DNA of 64,000 bases, taken from Pseudoxanthobacter soli DSM 19599. GTDB lineage: Bacteria; Pseudomonadota; Alphaproteobacteria; Rhizobiales; Segnochrobactraceae. The position numbers and the translations under genes were made by a program. Positions 56,609 through 64,000 of this stretch are shown piece after piece (the stretch's first letter is position 1; each line of letters starts with the position of its first letter). Location of the stretch: positions 310,001 to 374,000 of the forward strand of contig NZ_FRXO01000004.1 in NCBI RefSeq assembly GCF_900148505.1, in the 5' to 3' direction. Below the pieces are notes generated by a model. The model did not search any database. It saw only the letters and a program-made list of their open reading frames with translations, and had not been told where the DNA came from.

Positions 56609-57469
56609 TTAAGCCCGACGCCGCGCACGTCTCGCGATCCACCACATGCGCCAGATCCGGGCGAGCGCCGGCGTCTCCGTCTGAGTGTGCAGTGGATCAT
56701 CCTTGCTGCGCGCAAGGCGTTTCAGCAGCGAGGGAAGGCCGGCGAGCGGCAGGAAGGCCGGCACCACCGCGGAGGGGATGGAGGAGGCGATATCGCCCAC
56801 ACGGGCCAAATGATGCTCGGCATGCCCGCGCATCTCCTTGAGCGCGGCGGCGAGACCCGGAGTCATCCGGCCCGCCCGGATATCGGCGACGTCGGCACCG
56901 TGGCGCGCGAGCACGTCGGCGGGCAGAAAGACCTGACCGCGCGACGACGCGAGCGGAAGGGCCTGCAGCATACGGGCGATGGTGAACGCGACGCCGGCAT
57001 GGCCCGCCCTGGAACCGGTGCCGGGATCGTTGCCGCCTGCGAGCACGATGGCGGCGAGTTGAAACAAGGCCCCGGCCGTCTCACCGGCATAGCCTTCGAG
57101 ATCCGTGAGGCTCGGCATCGGATCGTCGTAGAGGTCGAAGCCGTGGGCATCGATCAGGGCAATCAACGCCGGCTTCGGCAGATGGTAGCGCGCGATGGCT
57201 GCCACGAGCGTGTCGGCGACCGGATGGCCGCTGACGGCGTCCGCATCGATCACGTCGCGCCACCATTGCAGCCGGATTTCGCCTGGCATCGGCTCGCGCA
57301 CGACTTCGCGCACCCGGGCGATCTCGATTTCGAACGCCGCAAGAGCCGCCAGAGCCGGCTGAGTCTCCGCTGGCGCGAACAGGATCGCCAGATAGCGGTC
57401 CTTGTCGTGCTGCCGCACGAGGTCGAGACAATGCGCAGCAGCGTCCATCGGTCTGTCGGCGTCCGTCAT
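56609..57469 (-). CDS. squalene/phytoene synthase-fold protein, NDUFAF6-like
   Basis: 286 residues with the all-helical isoprenoid-synthase fold. The N-terminal RQHDKDRYLAILFAPAETQPALAALAAFEIEIARVREVVREPMPGEIRLQWWRD is typical of the branch that includes the mitochondrial complex I assembly factor NDUFAF6. Family synthases carry DxxxD pairs; here the positions are weak (IDADAV, YDDPMPSLTDLEGY), so catalysis is doubtful. The C-terminal end LARIWRMWW also fits NDUFAF6. It follows an Mth938-domain gene and secF on the same strand. A hopanoid or carotenoid role is less likely without partner genes. Confidence 0.82.
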   Translation of the reverse strand: MTDADRPMDAAAHCLDLVRQHDKDRYLAILFAPAETQPALAALAAFEIEIARVREVVREPMPGEIRLQWWRDVIDADAVSGHPVADTLVAAIARYHLPKPALIALIDAHGFDLYDDPMPSLTDLEGYAGETAGALFQLAAIVLAGGNDPGTGSRAGHAGVAFTIARMLQALPLASSRGQVFLPADVLARHGADVADIRAGRMTPGLAAALKEMRGHAEHHLARVGDIASSIPSAVVPAFLPLAGLPSLLKRLARSKDDPLHTQTETPALARIWRMWWIARRARRRA

Positions 57470-57623
57470 ATCGGCATCCGAAACGAGAGGCCGGCATGAT
57501 CCCGGCCGAGCCATTGGCCACATGGAATGACGGAGGTGCGCGGATCGTTCCGTCGCGAGCGCGGCCGGACCAAGCGGTAGAACGGCCGCCCCGCGATGCT
57601 GCAGACCTGTCGCGCGCCGCCGC

Positions 57624-58016
57624 TCAGAACACCGGAAGGAAGCCTGCTGCGACCGGTCGTTCCTCGGCTAGCATGACGTTGTAGGTGCGGACCGCCGCGC
57701 CGGTCGACATCGTCTCGACGCGAAGCCCGGCGCCGCGCAGATGCCACGCCAGATCGCCCGGCAGAGGCACCATGCGCTCGCCCGTGCCGAGCAGGAACAG
57801 GTCGATGGCGTCGACGGTCTCCAGAACCCTTGTAAACGCCTCCCGGTCGAGGTCGGCGGCCGTCACCGGCGTCCAACCGTGAATACCGCTCGGGAGGGCC
57901 AGGATAGCGCCGCGGTGCGACATGCCGGCGAAGCGAAAGCCGCCGTCGCCATAGGCCTCGATCTGCGCCCGGTCGGGATAGTGGGCGTCGCGGATGATGA
58001 TGCCGCGCGGTGCCAT
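57624..58016 (-). CDS. Mth938-domain (DUF498) protein, NDUFAF3-like
   Basis: 130 residues with the small alpha/beta Mth938 fold shared with the mitochondrial complex I assembly factor NDUFAF3. Key stretches are RIDAYGDGGFRFAG-like residues near 20, GAILALPSGIHGW, FLLGTGERMVPLPGDL and GAAVRTYNVMLAEERPVAAGFLPV. It sits 52 bases after the secF stop and 154 bases before the NDUFAF6-like gene. Function in bacteria is unproven. Confidence 0.88.
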   Translation of the reverse strand: MAPRGIIIRDAHYPDRAQIEAYGDGGFRFAGMSHRGAILALPSGIHGWTPVTAADLDREAFTRVLETVDAIDLFLLGTGERMVPLPGDLAWHLRGAGLRVETMSTGAAVRTYNVMLAEERPVAAGFLPVF

Positions 58017-58068
58017 GACGCCCTCCCCCTGCCTCTCCGAATGCCGGCCGTTCGCTCGACGAGCGGGA

Positions 58069-59013
58069 TCAGACCGCGCCGGTTGCGGTCGCCGCGCCTT
58101 CCTCGCCGCTCTGCTTGTCGCGGCGCAGCTTGAAGTAGATCAACACCGGCGCTGCGATATAGATCGACGAGAACGTACCGATCACGACGCCGAAGATCAT
58201 GGCGAACGTGAACGAACGGATCACCTCGCCGCCGAACACGTAGAGCGAGATCAGCGCGATCAATGTCGTGACCGACGTGATCATAGTGCGCCCGAGCGTC
58301 TCGTTGATCGAAAGGTCGATCAGATCGGAGATCGACATCTTCTTGTACTTGCGAAGGTTCTCTCGAATTCGATCGTAGACGACGACGGTGTCGTTCAGCG
58401 AGTAGCCGACGATCGTCAGGATCGCCGCGATACTCGACAGGTTGAACTCGAACGGGACGATCGTATAGATGCCCAAGGTCAAGATCACGTCGTGGATGGT
58501 GGCGATGATCGCCCCGACGGCGAACTGCCATTCGAAACGGAACCACACATAGACCATGATCGCGGCCAGCGTCACCACGAGGCCGACGGTGCCGTTGCGG
58601 GCCAGTTCACCGGAGACGCGAGGGCCGACGACCTCGGTGCGGGCGATATGGTAGTCGTCGCCGAGCGCATCACGAACGAGGATCAGCGCGCGCTGCTGCG
58701 CCTCGTCACCGCCCTCCTGCCGCGCGACGCGGATCAGGACGTCGTCCGGCTTGCCGAACTCCTGGATCTGCACCTCGCCGAGATTGAGATCGCCCATCGA
58801 GGCGCGCAGCGCGGCGAGGTCCGCCGGCTTGCCGTCCTTGGTGGTGATCTCGACGACGGTGCCGCCCTTGAAGTCGATGCCGTAGTTCGGACCGATCGTT
58901 AAGAACGCGATGATCGAAGCGAGCGACAGCACCGCCGAGATCGGCAGCATGTAGCGCCACAGGCGCATGAAGCCGATCTTCGTGCCGTCCGGAATGATGC
59001 GCAGGAGCTTCAT
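58069..59013 (-). CDS. secF: protein-export membrane protein SecF
   Basis: Partner of SecD, which uses proton motive force to finish export across the inner membrane. It has 314 residues and six membrane segments: one near 20-40, the rest after 140. The periplasmic loop begins GPNYGIDFKGGTVVEI. Family blocks include YSLNDTVVVYDRIRENLRKY and SINETLGRTMITSVTTLIALI. AGAAGGAA ribosome site. secD lies 130 bases upstream. Confidence 0.97.
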   Translation of the reverse strand: MKLLRIIPDGTKIGFMRLWRYMLPISAVLSLASIIAFLTIGPNYGIDFKGGTVVEITTKDGKPADLAALRASMGDLNLGEVQIQEFGKPDDVLIRVARQEGGDEAQQRALILVRDALGDDYHIARTEVVGPRVSGELARNGTVGLVVTLAAIMVYVWFRFEWQFAVGAIIATIHDVILTLGIYTIVPFEFNLSSIAAILTIVGYSLNDTVVVYDRIRENLRKYKKMSISDLIDLSINETLGRTMITSVTTLIALISLYVFGGEVIRSFTFAMIFGVVIGTFSSIYIAAPVLIYFKLRRDKQSGEEGAATATGAV

Positions 59014-59143
59014 CGGGCAGTTCCTTCTCGATCACGACGCGTGGACTTGCCAGCCCGTCGCGATCCTATTCCCTTCGTGGCGCGGTCTTGCTCGAAAAGC
59101 CGGGTTCCGCTTCTCCCGACCGCGCCCTGGACGACCCGCTCCG

Positions 59144-60754
59144 TCAGACCGAGATGACCGTGGGCCGCCGCCAGCGCACCCAGAACACCACCAGCATCCG
59201 GGTGAACGTGACGGCGGTGAACATCGTCGTCAGGATACCGAGCGCATGGGTCACGGCAAAGCCGCGGATCGGCCCCGATCCCAGATAGAACAGCACCACG
59301 GCCGAAATGAACATGGTGATGTTCGCATCGAGAATCGTGTTCAGGGCCCGCTTAAAGCCGAGATCAATCGCCATCACGGCGGAACGCCCGGCACGGGCCT
59401 CCTCGCGGATGCGTTCGTAGATCAGCACGTTGGCATCGACGGCGGTGCCGACGGTGAGCACGATGCCGGCGATACCGGGCAAGGTCAGGGTCGCGCCGAG
59501 CAGCGTGATCAGCGCGAAGATCAGCATCACGTTGACGATCACTGCGATGTTGGCGAGCAGGCCAAGGAAGCCGTAGGTCGCGAACATGTAGATGCAGACC
59601 GCCACCGTGCCGATCACCGAGGCGATCTCGCCGGCGCGGATCGAGTCCTCGCCGAGGCCCGGGCCGATGGTGCGCTCCTCGACGATGGTGAGCTTGGCAG
59701 GCAGCGCACCGGCACGCAGCAGCACCGCGAGGTCGTTGGCCGTTTCGACGGTGAAGTTGCCGGAGATCTGGCCGGCGCCGCCGAGGATCGGCTCGCGGAT
59801 CTGCGGCGCCGAGATCACCTCGTCGTCGAGGACGATGGCGAACGGGCGGCCCACATTCTGCTGGGTGATGGTGCCGAACTTGCGCGCGCCGGCCGTCGAC
59901 AGGCGGAACGACACGACCGGCTCCTGGCTGCGCTGATCGAAGGTGGCCTGCGCGTCGACGAGATCGTCGCCCGTCAGGAGCGGCGCTTCTTCGACAACAT
60001 AGGGCACCGGCGGATCGTTGACCGAGTAGAGCACGACGGTGCCCGGGGGCGGCCGGCTCTGCACCGCCTGCTGCGCGTTAACCGTGGTGTCGACCAGATG
60101 GAAGGTGAGCTGCGCGGTCTGGCCGACGATCGCCTTGAGGCGGTCCGGATCGTCGAGGCCCGGCGCCTCCACGAGAATGCGGTCGGCGCCTTGGCGCTGG
60201 ATGTTGGGCTCGACGGTACCGAGCTCGTCGACGCGACGGGCGATGACGCCGATCGACTGGTCGACGATGGAACGCACGCGCTGTTCCAGGCCGGCGTTCG
60301 TGAAGGCGATCCGCGCCGCGCCGTCGTCGCCGACCGTCACCGAGAACTCGTCGACGGCCGCACCGCCGAGCAGGCCGCCGGAGAGCGGGTTCTTGAGAAG
60401 ATCGAGCCGCTTGCGCGCCTCGGCGAGCTGGTTGAGATCGCGGATCTTCACCACCACGCCGTTGTCGCGGACCGAAAGATCCGTGAAGCCGATGCGCGGG
60501 TCCTCACGCAGTGCGTTGCGCACCTCGCCGGTCAGCGTCTTCAGCCGCTTCTGCACATAGTCGGCGCGGTCGACCTCATAGAGCAGATAGACGCCGCCCT
60601 GCAGGTCGAGGCCGAGCACGATCTGGCGTTTCGGCATGAAGGCCGGCCAGTTCGCCACCGTCTCCTTGGAAAAGAAGTTGGGCAACAGGACCACGAGCCC
60701 GCCGAGCACGACGGCGAGGATCAGGGTGATCTTCCAGCGCGAGAGATAGAGCAT
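59144..60754 (-). CDS. secD: protein-export membrane protein SecD
   Basis: 536 residues. A first membrane helix at 8-26 precedes LGLDLQGGVYLLYEVD. The large periplasmic domain follows. Five helices begin near 370, with the RND-like motifs VGTAVDANVLIYERIREEARAG and LDANITMFISAVVLFYLGSGPIRGFAVT. With SecF and YajC it forms the accessory complex of SecYEG. The gene order yajC-secD-secF is complete. Confidence 0.97.
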   Translation of the reverse strand: MLYLSRWKITLILAVVLGGLVVLLPNFFSKETVANWPAFMPKRQIVLGLDLQGGVYLLYEVDRADYVQKRLKTLTGEVRNALREDPRIGFTDLSVRDNGVVVKIRDLNQLAEARKRLDLLKNPLSGGLLGGAAVDEFSVTVGDDGAARIAFTNAGLEQRVRSIVDQSIGVIARRVDELGTVEPNIQRQGADRILVEAPGLDDPDRLKAIVGQTAQLTFHLVDTTVNAQQAVQSRPPPGTVVLYSVNDPPVPYVVEEAPLLTGDDLVDAQATFDQRSQEPVVSFRLSTAGARKFGTITQQNVGRPFAIVLDDEVISAPQIREPILGGAGQISGNFTVETANDLAVLLRAGALPAKLTIVEERTIGPGLGEDSIRAGEIASVIGTVAVCIYMFATYGFLGLLANIAVIVNVMLIFALITLLGATLTLPGIAGIVLTVGTAVDANVLIYERIREEARAGRSAVMAIDLGFKRALNTILDANITMFISAVVLFYLGSGPIRGFAVTHALGILTTMFTAVTFTRMLVVFWVRWRRPTVISV

Positions 60755-60911
60755 GGTTCGCAGTCTTTAGGGCACCGGAATCGGGAGGTGCGCGGCGGTC
60801 TTCGGGCAATCCGATGCTTGGACCAATTCCGGCGCCCAAGCAAGGCGCGCGGCATCGCGCCGGTCGGTTCCCGCGCGATGTCGCAGGCCGGGCAGGCCGC
60901 GGCCAAGCCTA

Positions 60912-61256
60912 TCAGGAGGCGTTGTCGTTAACCGGCTCGCCCTTGGCGCGCACGTCCTGGATCGCGGAGCGCAGCACACGCACGCGGATGCCCTCGGACA
61001 GTTCGACCTGCACTTCCGCCTCGTCCACGACCTTGACGATCTTGCCGATCAGGCCGCCGCTGGTGACGATGGTGTCGCCGCGCCGCACGTTGGAGATCAT
61101 CTCCTGGTGCTGCTTCTGGCGCTGGCGCTGCGGACGCAGGATCAGGAAGTACATGATGACGATGATGACGAGGAACGGGGCGAACTGCATCACCATGTCG
61201 ACCGGGCCCGGGGAAGCGCCGGCGGCCTGCGCGTAGGCGGGAGTAATAAAATTCAT
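60912..61256 (-). CDS. yajC: SecDF accessory protein YajC
   Basis: 114 residues. One membrane helix (about 23-43, APFLVIIVIMYFLILRPQR) is followed by a cytosolic domain with KQHQEMISNVRRGDTIVTSGGLIGKIVKV. The longer hydrophilic N-terminus (1-20) is common in alphaproteobacteria. It heads the operon; secD starts 157 bases downstream. The ribosome site before ATG 61256 is weak. Confidence 0.95.
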   Translation of the reverse strand: MNFITPAYAQAAGASPGPVDMVMQFAPFLVIIVIMYFLILRPQRQRQKQHQEMISNVRRGDTIVTSGGLIGKIVKVVDEAEVQVELSEGIRVRVLRSAIQDVRAKGEPVNDNAS

Positions 61257-61501
61257 AAGGTTCTCGAGCCTTTTCGTTCGCAGCCGGGAAGCGGCCGGTC
61301 GATTCTTCGTCGTTCCTGTTCTTCGCCTCTCGCCCGCACGGACCCTTGGGGCGCTGCGACGGTCAAAGAGGCGGCGGGACTATAACGGCGGCGCCCCGCT
61401 TTGCAAACCGCACCGCTTCATCCACCCACGCCGTCGTGATAAGACCCAGCGGTTTTTCGTGTTTCGACGCCGAATTCGTCTTCAGATACCGGAGTATCGC
61501 C

Positions 61502-62404
61502 GTGACCGCGCCCGAATACGTCAGCCGCGCCGAGTTTGCCGCCCTCCTCGACCGCTTCGATACGCTGATCGGGCTCGTGGCGCGTGCGGTGCCGCCGACG
61601 GTGCGGGTGCCCGATATCACAGCCGCCGACGCGTTCGTCTGGCAGACCGATCCGCCGGCGCTGGAACCCGTGCCCCACGTCAGCCGGGTCGAGATCGGCC
61701 TGCTGCACGGCATCGATTCGGCGCGCGACCAGCTCGTCGACAACACCGAGCGCTTCGCCCGCGGCCTGCCGGCCAACAACGTGCTGCTTTGGGGCGCGCG
61801 CGGCATGGGCAAGTCTTCTCTGGTCAAGGCCTCCCAGGCCCACGTTAACGAGCGGCTTGCGGCCGAGGGCAAATCCGATCGCCTGAAGCTCGTCGAGATC
61901 CATCGCGAGGACGTCGAGAGCCTGCCGTCGCTGATGGCGATCCTGCGCGCCGCGCCGCACCGCTTCGTGGTATTCTGCGACGATCTCTCGTTCGATGCCG
62001 GCGACGCCAGCTACAAGTCGCTGAAAGCGGTGCTGGAAGGAGGGCTGGAGGGGCGGCCGGCGAACGTGCTGTTCTACGCCACGTCGAACCGCCGCCACCT
62101 GCTGCCGCGCGACATGATGGAGAACGAGCGCTCGACCGCGATCAATCCAGGCGAGGCGGTTGAAGAGAAGGTCTCGCTCTCCGACCGGTTCGGCCTGTGG
62201 CTCGGCTTCCACAAGTGCAGCCAGGACGAATATCTGAGCATGGTGCGCGGCTATGCGGGCCGCTACGGCCTCAAGGTCGATGACGACCGGCTCCGCGCCG
62301 AGGCGCTGGAGTGGTCGACCACGCGCGGGTCGCGCTCCGGCCGCGTCGCCTGGCAGTTCATTCAGGATCTTGCAGGACGCCTCGGCCAGACGCTCGGAGC
62401 CTGA
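61502..62404 (+). CDS. DUF815-family AAA+ ATPase (GTG start)
   Basis: 300 residues. Walker A GARGMGKSS at 98-106; Walker B in RFVVFCDDLSFD. The family phrase LKAVLEGGLEGRPANVLFYATSNRRHLLPRDMMENE is present, then EKVSLSDRFGLWLGFHKCSQDEYL. Function unknown; members are linked by neighbourhood to the Sec/YajC region in rhizobia. Start chosen at GTG 61502 with a GGAG site seven bases before it. A longer in-frame reading from 61346 adds no similarity. Divergent from yajC. Confidence 0.9.
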   Translation: MTAPEYVSRAEFAALLDRFDTLIGLVARAVPPTVRVPDITAADAFVWQTDPPALEPVPHVSRVEIGLLHGIDSARDQLVDNTERFARGLPANNVLLWGARGMGKSSLVKASQAHVNERLAAEGKSDRLKLVEIHREDVESLPSLMAILRAAPHRFVVFCDDLSFDAGDASYKSLKAVLEGGLEGRPANVLFYATSNRRHLLPRDMMENERSTAINPGEAVEEKVSLSDRFGLWLGFHKCSQDEYLSMVRGYAGRYGLKVDDDRLRAEALEWSTTRGSRSGRVAWQFIQDLAGRLGQTLGA

Positions 62405-62469
62405 AGGGCGAGCGAGACGCCATGTCCGGCCGGATCACGCATCCGGCCGGCAAGCGTTTCGGTGAAGGC

Positions 62470-63348
62470 TCACGCGCCGAAGCGCGGCTCCGGCAGGCCC
62501 TTCGCGCCGAGATCGTAGATCGCGAACGTGCTGCCCCGCTGAACCGGATCGTCGGGGAACCGCGGCAGCGGCGGCTTGGCCATCGACGTCACATAGAGAA
62601 TATCGAGGTTGGGACCGCCGAACATCACGCTGGTGATCTTCTTCACCGGCATGTCGATGATGCGGTCGACCGTGCCGTCCGGAGCATAACGGACGATGCG
62701 GCCGTCATAGACGAGCGCGTTCCACAGGAAGCCCTCGGCGTCGACCGTCGAGCCGTCCGCGGCACCGCCTTTCGATGTGTCGACTTTGGTGAAGGTGCGC
62801 CGGTTGGTCGCCGCACCGGTCGAGATGTCGTAGTCGTAGGCCCAGATTTCGCCGGTCCAGGTATCGGCGAAATAGAACGTCTTGTCGTCAGGGCTGAAGC
62901 ACGGACCGTTCGAGCAGATGATGCCGGTGTCGATGGTGGTGAGCGTGAAGTCGGGATCGAGCCGGTAGAGCGCGCCGAGCGGCCCCTCCTCTTTCGTGTC
63001 CATCGAGCCGGCGAAGAAGCGGCCGCGGCGGTCGACCTTGCCGTCGTTGATCCGCGTGGTCGGCTTGTCTGCCTCCGGGTCGACGATCAGGTCGCAGTCG
63101 CCCGACTTGAAATCCAGTGCATGGAAGCCGGTCTGCAGCGAGACGATTGCGCCCTGCCCGTCCTTGCGCAGCGCCATGGAGCCGATCTTGGCCGGCACGT
63201 CCCAGGATCGCACCTCTCGCCCATCCACGGTGGTGCGGAAGACCCGGCCGTCGAAGCTGTCGATGAAATAGAGCCGCTCCTGTTCGGCATCCCAGAGCGG
63301 GCCTTCGCCGAGGGTCGTCTTCACGTCGATGAGAACTTCGATCCGCAT
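62470..63348 (-). CDS. SMP-30/gluconolactonase family protein
   Basis: Six-bladed propeller of 292 residues that hydrolyses sugar or related lactones. The metal Glu is in TLGEGPLWDAEQERLYFIDSFDG. Later metal ligands are expected in CSNGPCFSPDDKTFYFADT (Asn) and DGSTVDAEGFLWNALVYDGRI (Asp). It lies 28 bases downstream of a BKACE-type lyase on the same strand, suggesting a shared catabolic pathway. Substrate unknown. Confidence 0.9.
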   Translation of the reverse strand: MRIEVLIDVKTTLGEGPLWDAEQERLYFIDSFDGRVFRTTVDGREVRSWDVPAKIGSMALRKDGQGAIVSLQTGFHALDFKSGDCDLIVDPEADKPTTRINDGKVDRRGRFFAGSMDTKEEGPLGALYRLDPDFTLTTIDTGIICSNGPCFSPDDKTFYFADTWTGEIWAYDYDISTGAATNRRTFTKVDTSKGGAADGSTVDAEGFLWNALVYDGRIVRYAPDGTVDRIIDMPVKKITSVMFGGPNLDILYVTSMAKPPLPRFPDDPVQRGSTFAIYDLGAKGLPEPRFGA

Positions 63349-63376
63349 CGTTTCCTCCCTTTGTTATTGTCGTTGG

Positions 63377-64000
63377 TCAGAAATTCACCTGATCGCCGCC
63401 CTTGAGGGACAGGATGGCGCGAGCCTCGTCCGGGGTCGCGACCTGAAGGCCGAGCCCCTCGATCACCTGCCGCGCCATCCGCACCTGGTCGGCGCTGGAC
63501 GTGGCGAGCTTGCCCTTGCCGGCCCAGAGCGAGTCCTCAAGCCCGACGCGCACATTGCCGCCCATCGCCGCCGACATGGTGGCGATGCGAAGCTGGCTCG
63601 CACCGGCGCCTAGCACCGACCAGCGGAACTGGTCGCCGAACAGGCGGTCCGCGGTGCGCTTCATGTGCATCACGTCCTCGGGATGGGTGCCGATACCGCC
63701 GAGCAGCCCGAACACGGACTGGACGAAGAAGGGCGGCTTCACGAGGCCGCGGTCGGCGAAGTGCGCGAGATTATAGAGATGAGCGATGTCGTAGCATTCG
63801 AACTCGAAGCGGGTGCCGTTGTCGTAGCAGGTCTCAAGAATGTACTCGATGTCCTTGAAGGAATTGCGGAAGACGAGATCCTTCGTGGCTTCGAGATGCG
63901 GCTTTTCCCAATCGAATTTGAACCGGTCGTATTTCTGCACGAGATGGTAGAGGCCGAAATTGATCGAGCCCATGTTGAGCGAGGCGACTTCGGGTTTGAA
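63377..64000 (-). CDS. BKACE-family (DUF849) beta-keto acid cleavage enzyme (5' end cut by window)
   Basis: The reading frame is open to the window edge, so only the last 207 or so residues are seen. They match the TIM-barrel family of 3-keto-5-aminohexanoate cleavage enzyme: PEVASLNMGSINFG, FECYDIAHLYNLAHFADRG, QSVFGLLGGIGTHPEDVMHM, GNVRVGLEDSLWAGKGKLATSSADQV. Members cleave beta-keto acids with acetyl-CoA, including lysine-fermentation and carnitine intermediates. The metal and substrate loops at the N-terminus are outside the window, so the substrate is open. Confidence 0.9.
   Translation of the reverse strand, partial: FKPEVASLNMGSINFGLYHLVQKYDRFKFDWEKPHLEATKDLVFRNSFKDIEYILETCYDNGTRFEFECYDIAHLYNLAHFADRGLVKPPFFVQSVFGLLGGIGTHPEDVMHMKRTADRLFGDQFRWSVLGAGASQLRIATMSAAMGGNVRVGLEDSLWAGKGKLATSSADQVRMARQVIEGLGLQVATPDEARAILSLKGGDQVNF

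Noticed and set aside
56609-57469. Hopanoid or carotenoid synthase
   Set aside because: Catalytic DxxxD motifs are weak and no hpn or crt partner genes are present; neighbours fit the NDUFAF6-type interpretation better.

Overview
The window is a gene-dense, high-GC chromosomal segment of an alphaproteobacterium, most likely a member of the Hyphomicrobiales (Rhizobiales). The gene sets dusB-ntrB-ntrC, fused ispDF followed by a cinA-type amidase, (CDP-alcohol phosphotransferase)-AI-2E-hdaA-ppk-ppx facing purMN, coaD-ppi-ppi-queA-tgt, secG-pyrG, rpsF-rpsR-rplI and yajC-secD-secF all point there. So does a close match to the pyridoxamine-pyruvate transaminase known from Mesorhizobium. I see no tRNA, rRNA, CRISPR array, prophage or insertion sequence. 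Almost all of it is housekeeping DNA; the accessory genes are scattered singly.

Layout. 1-5 kb: a murein amidase (cut by the window edge), then ntrC, ntrB and dusB on the minus strand. 5.6-9 kb: ispDF, cinA-type pncC and RNase D on the plus strand. 9.3-15.8 kb: a minus-strand run of CDP-alcohol phosphotransferase, AI-2E permease, HdaA, polyphosphate kinase and exopolyphosphatase. 16-17.8 kb: purM and purN. 17.9-22 kb, minus strand: coaD, two cyclophilins, queA and tgt. 22.3-28.6 kb, plus strand: tpiA, an EamA permease with a His-rich tail, a luciferase-like flavoenzyme coupled to a cytosolic sulfite-oxidase-fold protein, a DUF6600-type protein and a mosaic acyltransferase. 28.6-32 kb: glmU and glmS (minus). 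32.2-40.3 kb: a secreted protein of unknown function, aspS (minus), secG, pyrG, a VOC protein and an LCM-type methyltransferase. 40.6-43.5 kb: rpsF-rpsR-rplI and a cyclopropane-fatty-acid synthase. 43.7-48 kb: sdaA (minus), an endolysin-like GH19 protein and ilvD (minus). 48.3-52 kb: a Na/Pi cotransporter, a DEAD-box helicase and an IF-1 paralogue. 52.1-56.5 kb: pyridoxamine-pyruvate transaminase, a shortened CoxG, two RNA methyltransferases and rppH. 56.6-61.3 kb: yajC-secD-secF followed by bacterial homologues of two mitochondrial complex I assembly factors. 61.5-64 kb: a DUF815 ATPase, then an SMP-30 lactonase and the end of a BKACE-type lyase.

Three things stand out. First, the queuosine tRNA-guanine transglycosylase has lost three of the four zinc ligands. 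Second, NDUFAF3-like and NDUFAF6-like genes follow secDF, which suggests a membrane-insertion and complex I assembly module. Third, several genes (ppx, hdaA, purN, cfa, and more weakly rnd and the LCM methyltransferase) end in short tandem repeats that copy the stop codon, usually into other reading frames. I know of no name for that last pattern. An abrupt GC change inside the acyltransferase gene marks a recombination join. No complete new defence or mobile system is visible.
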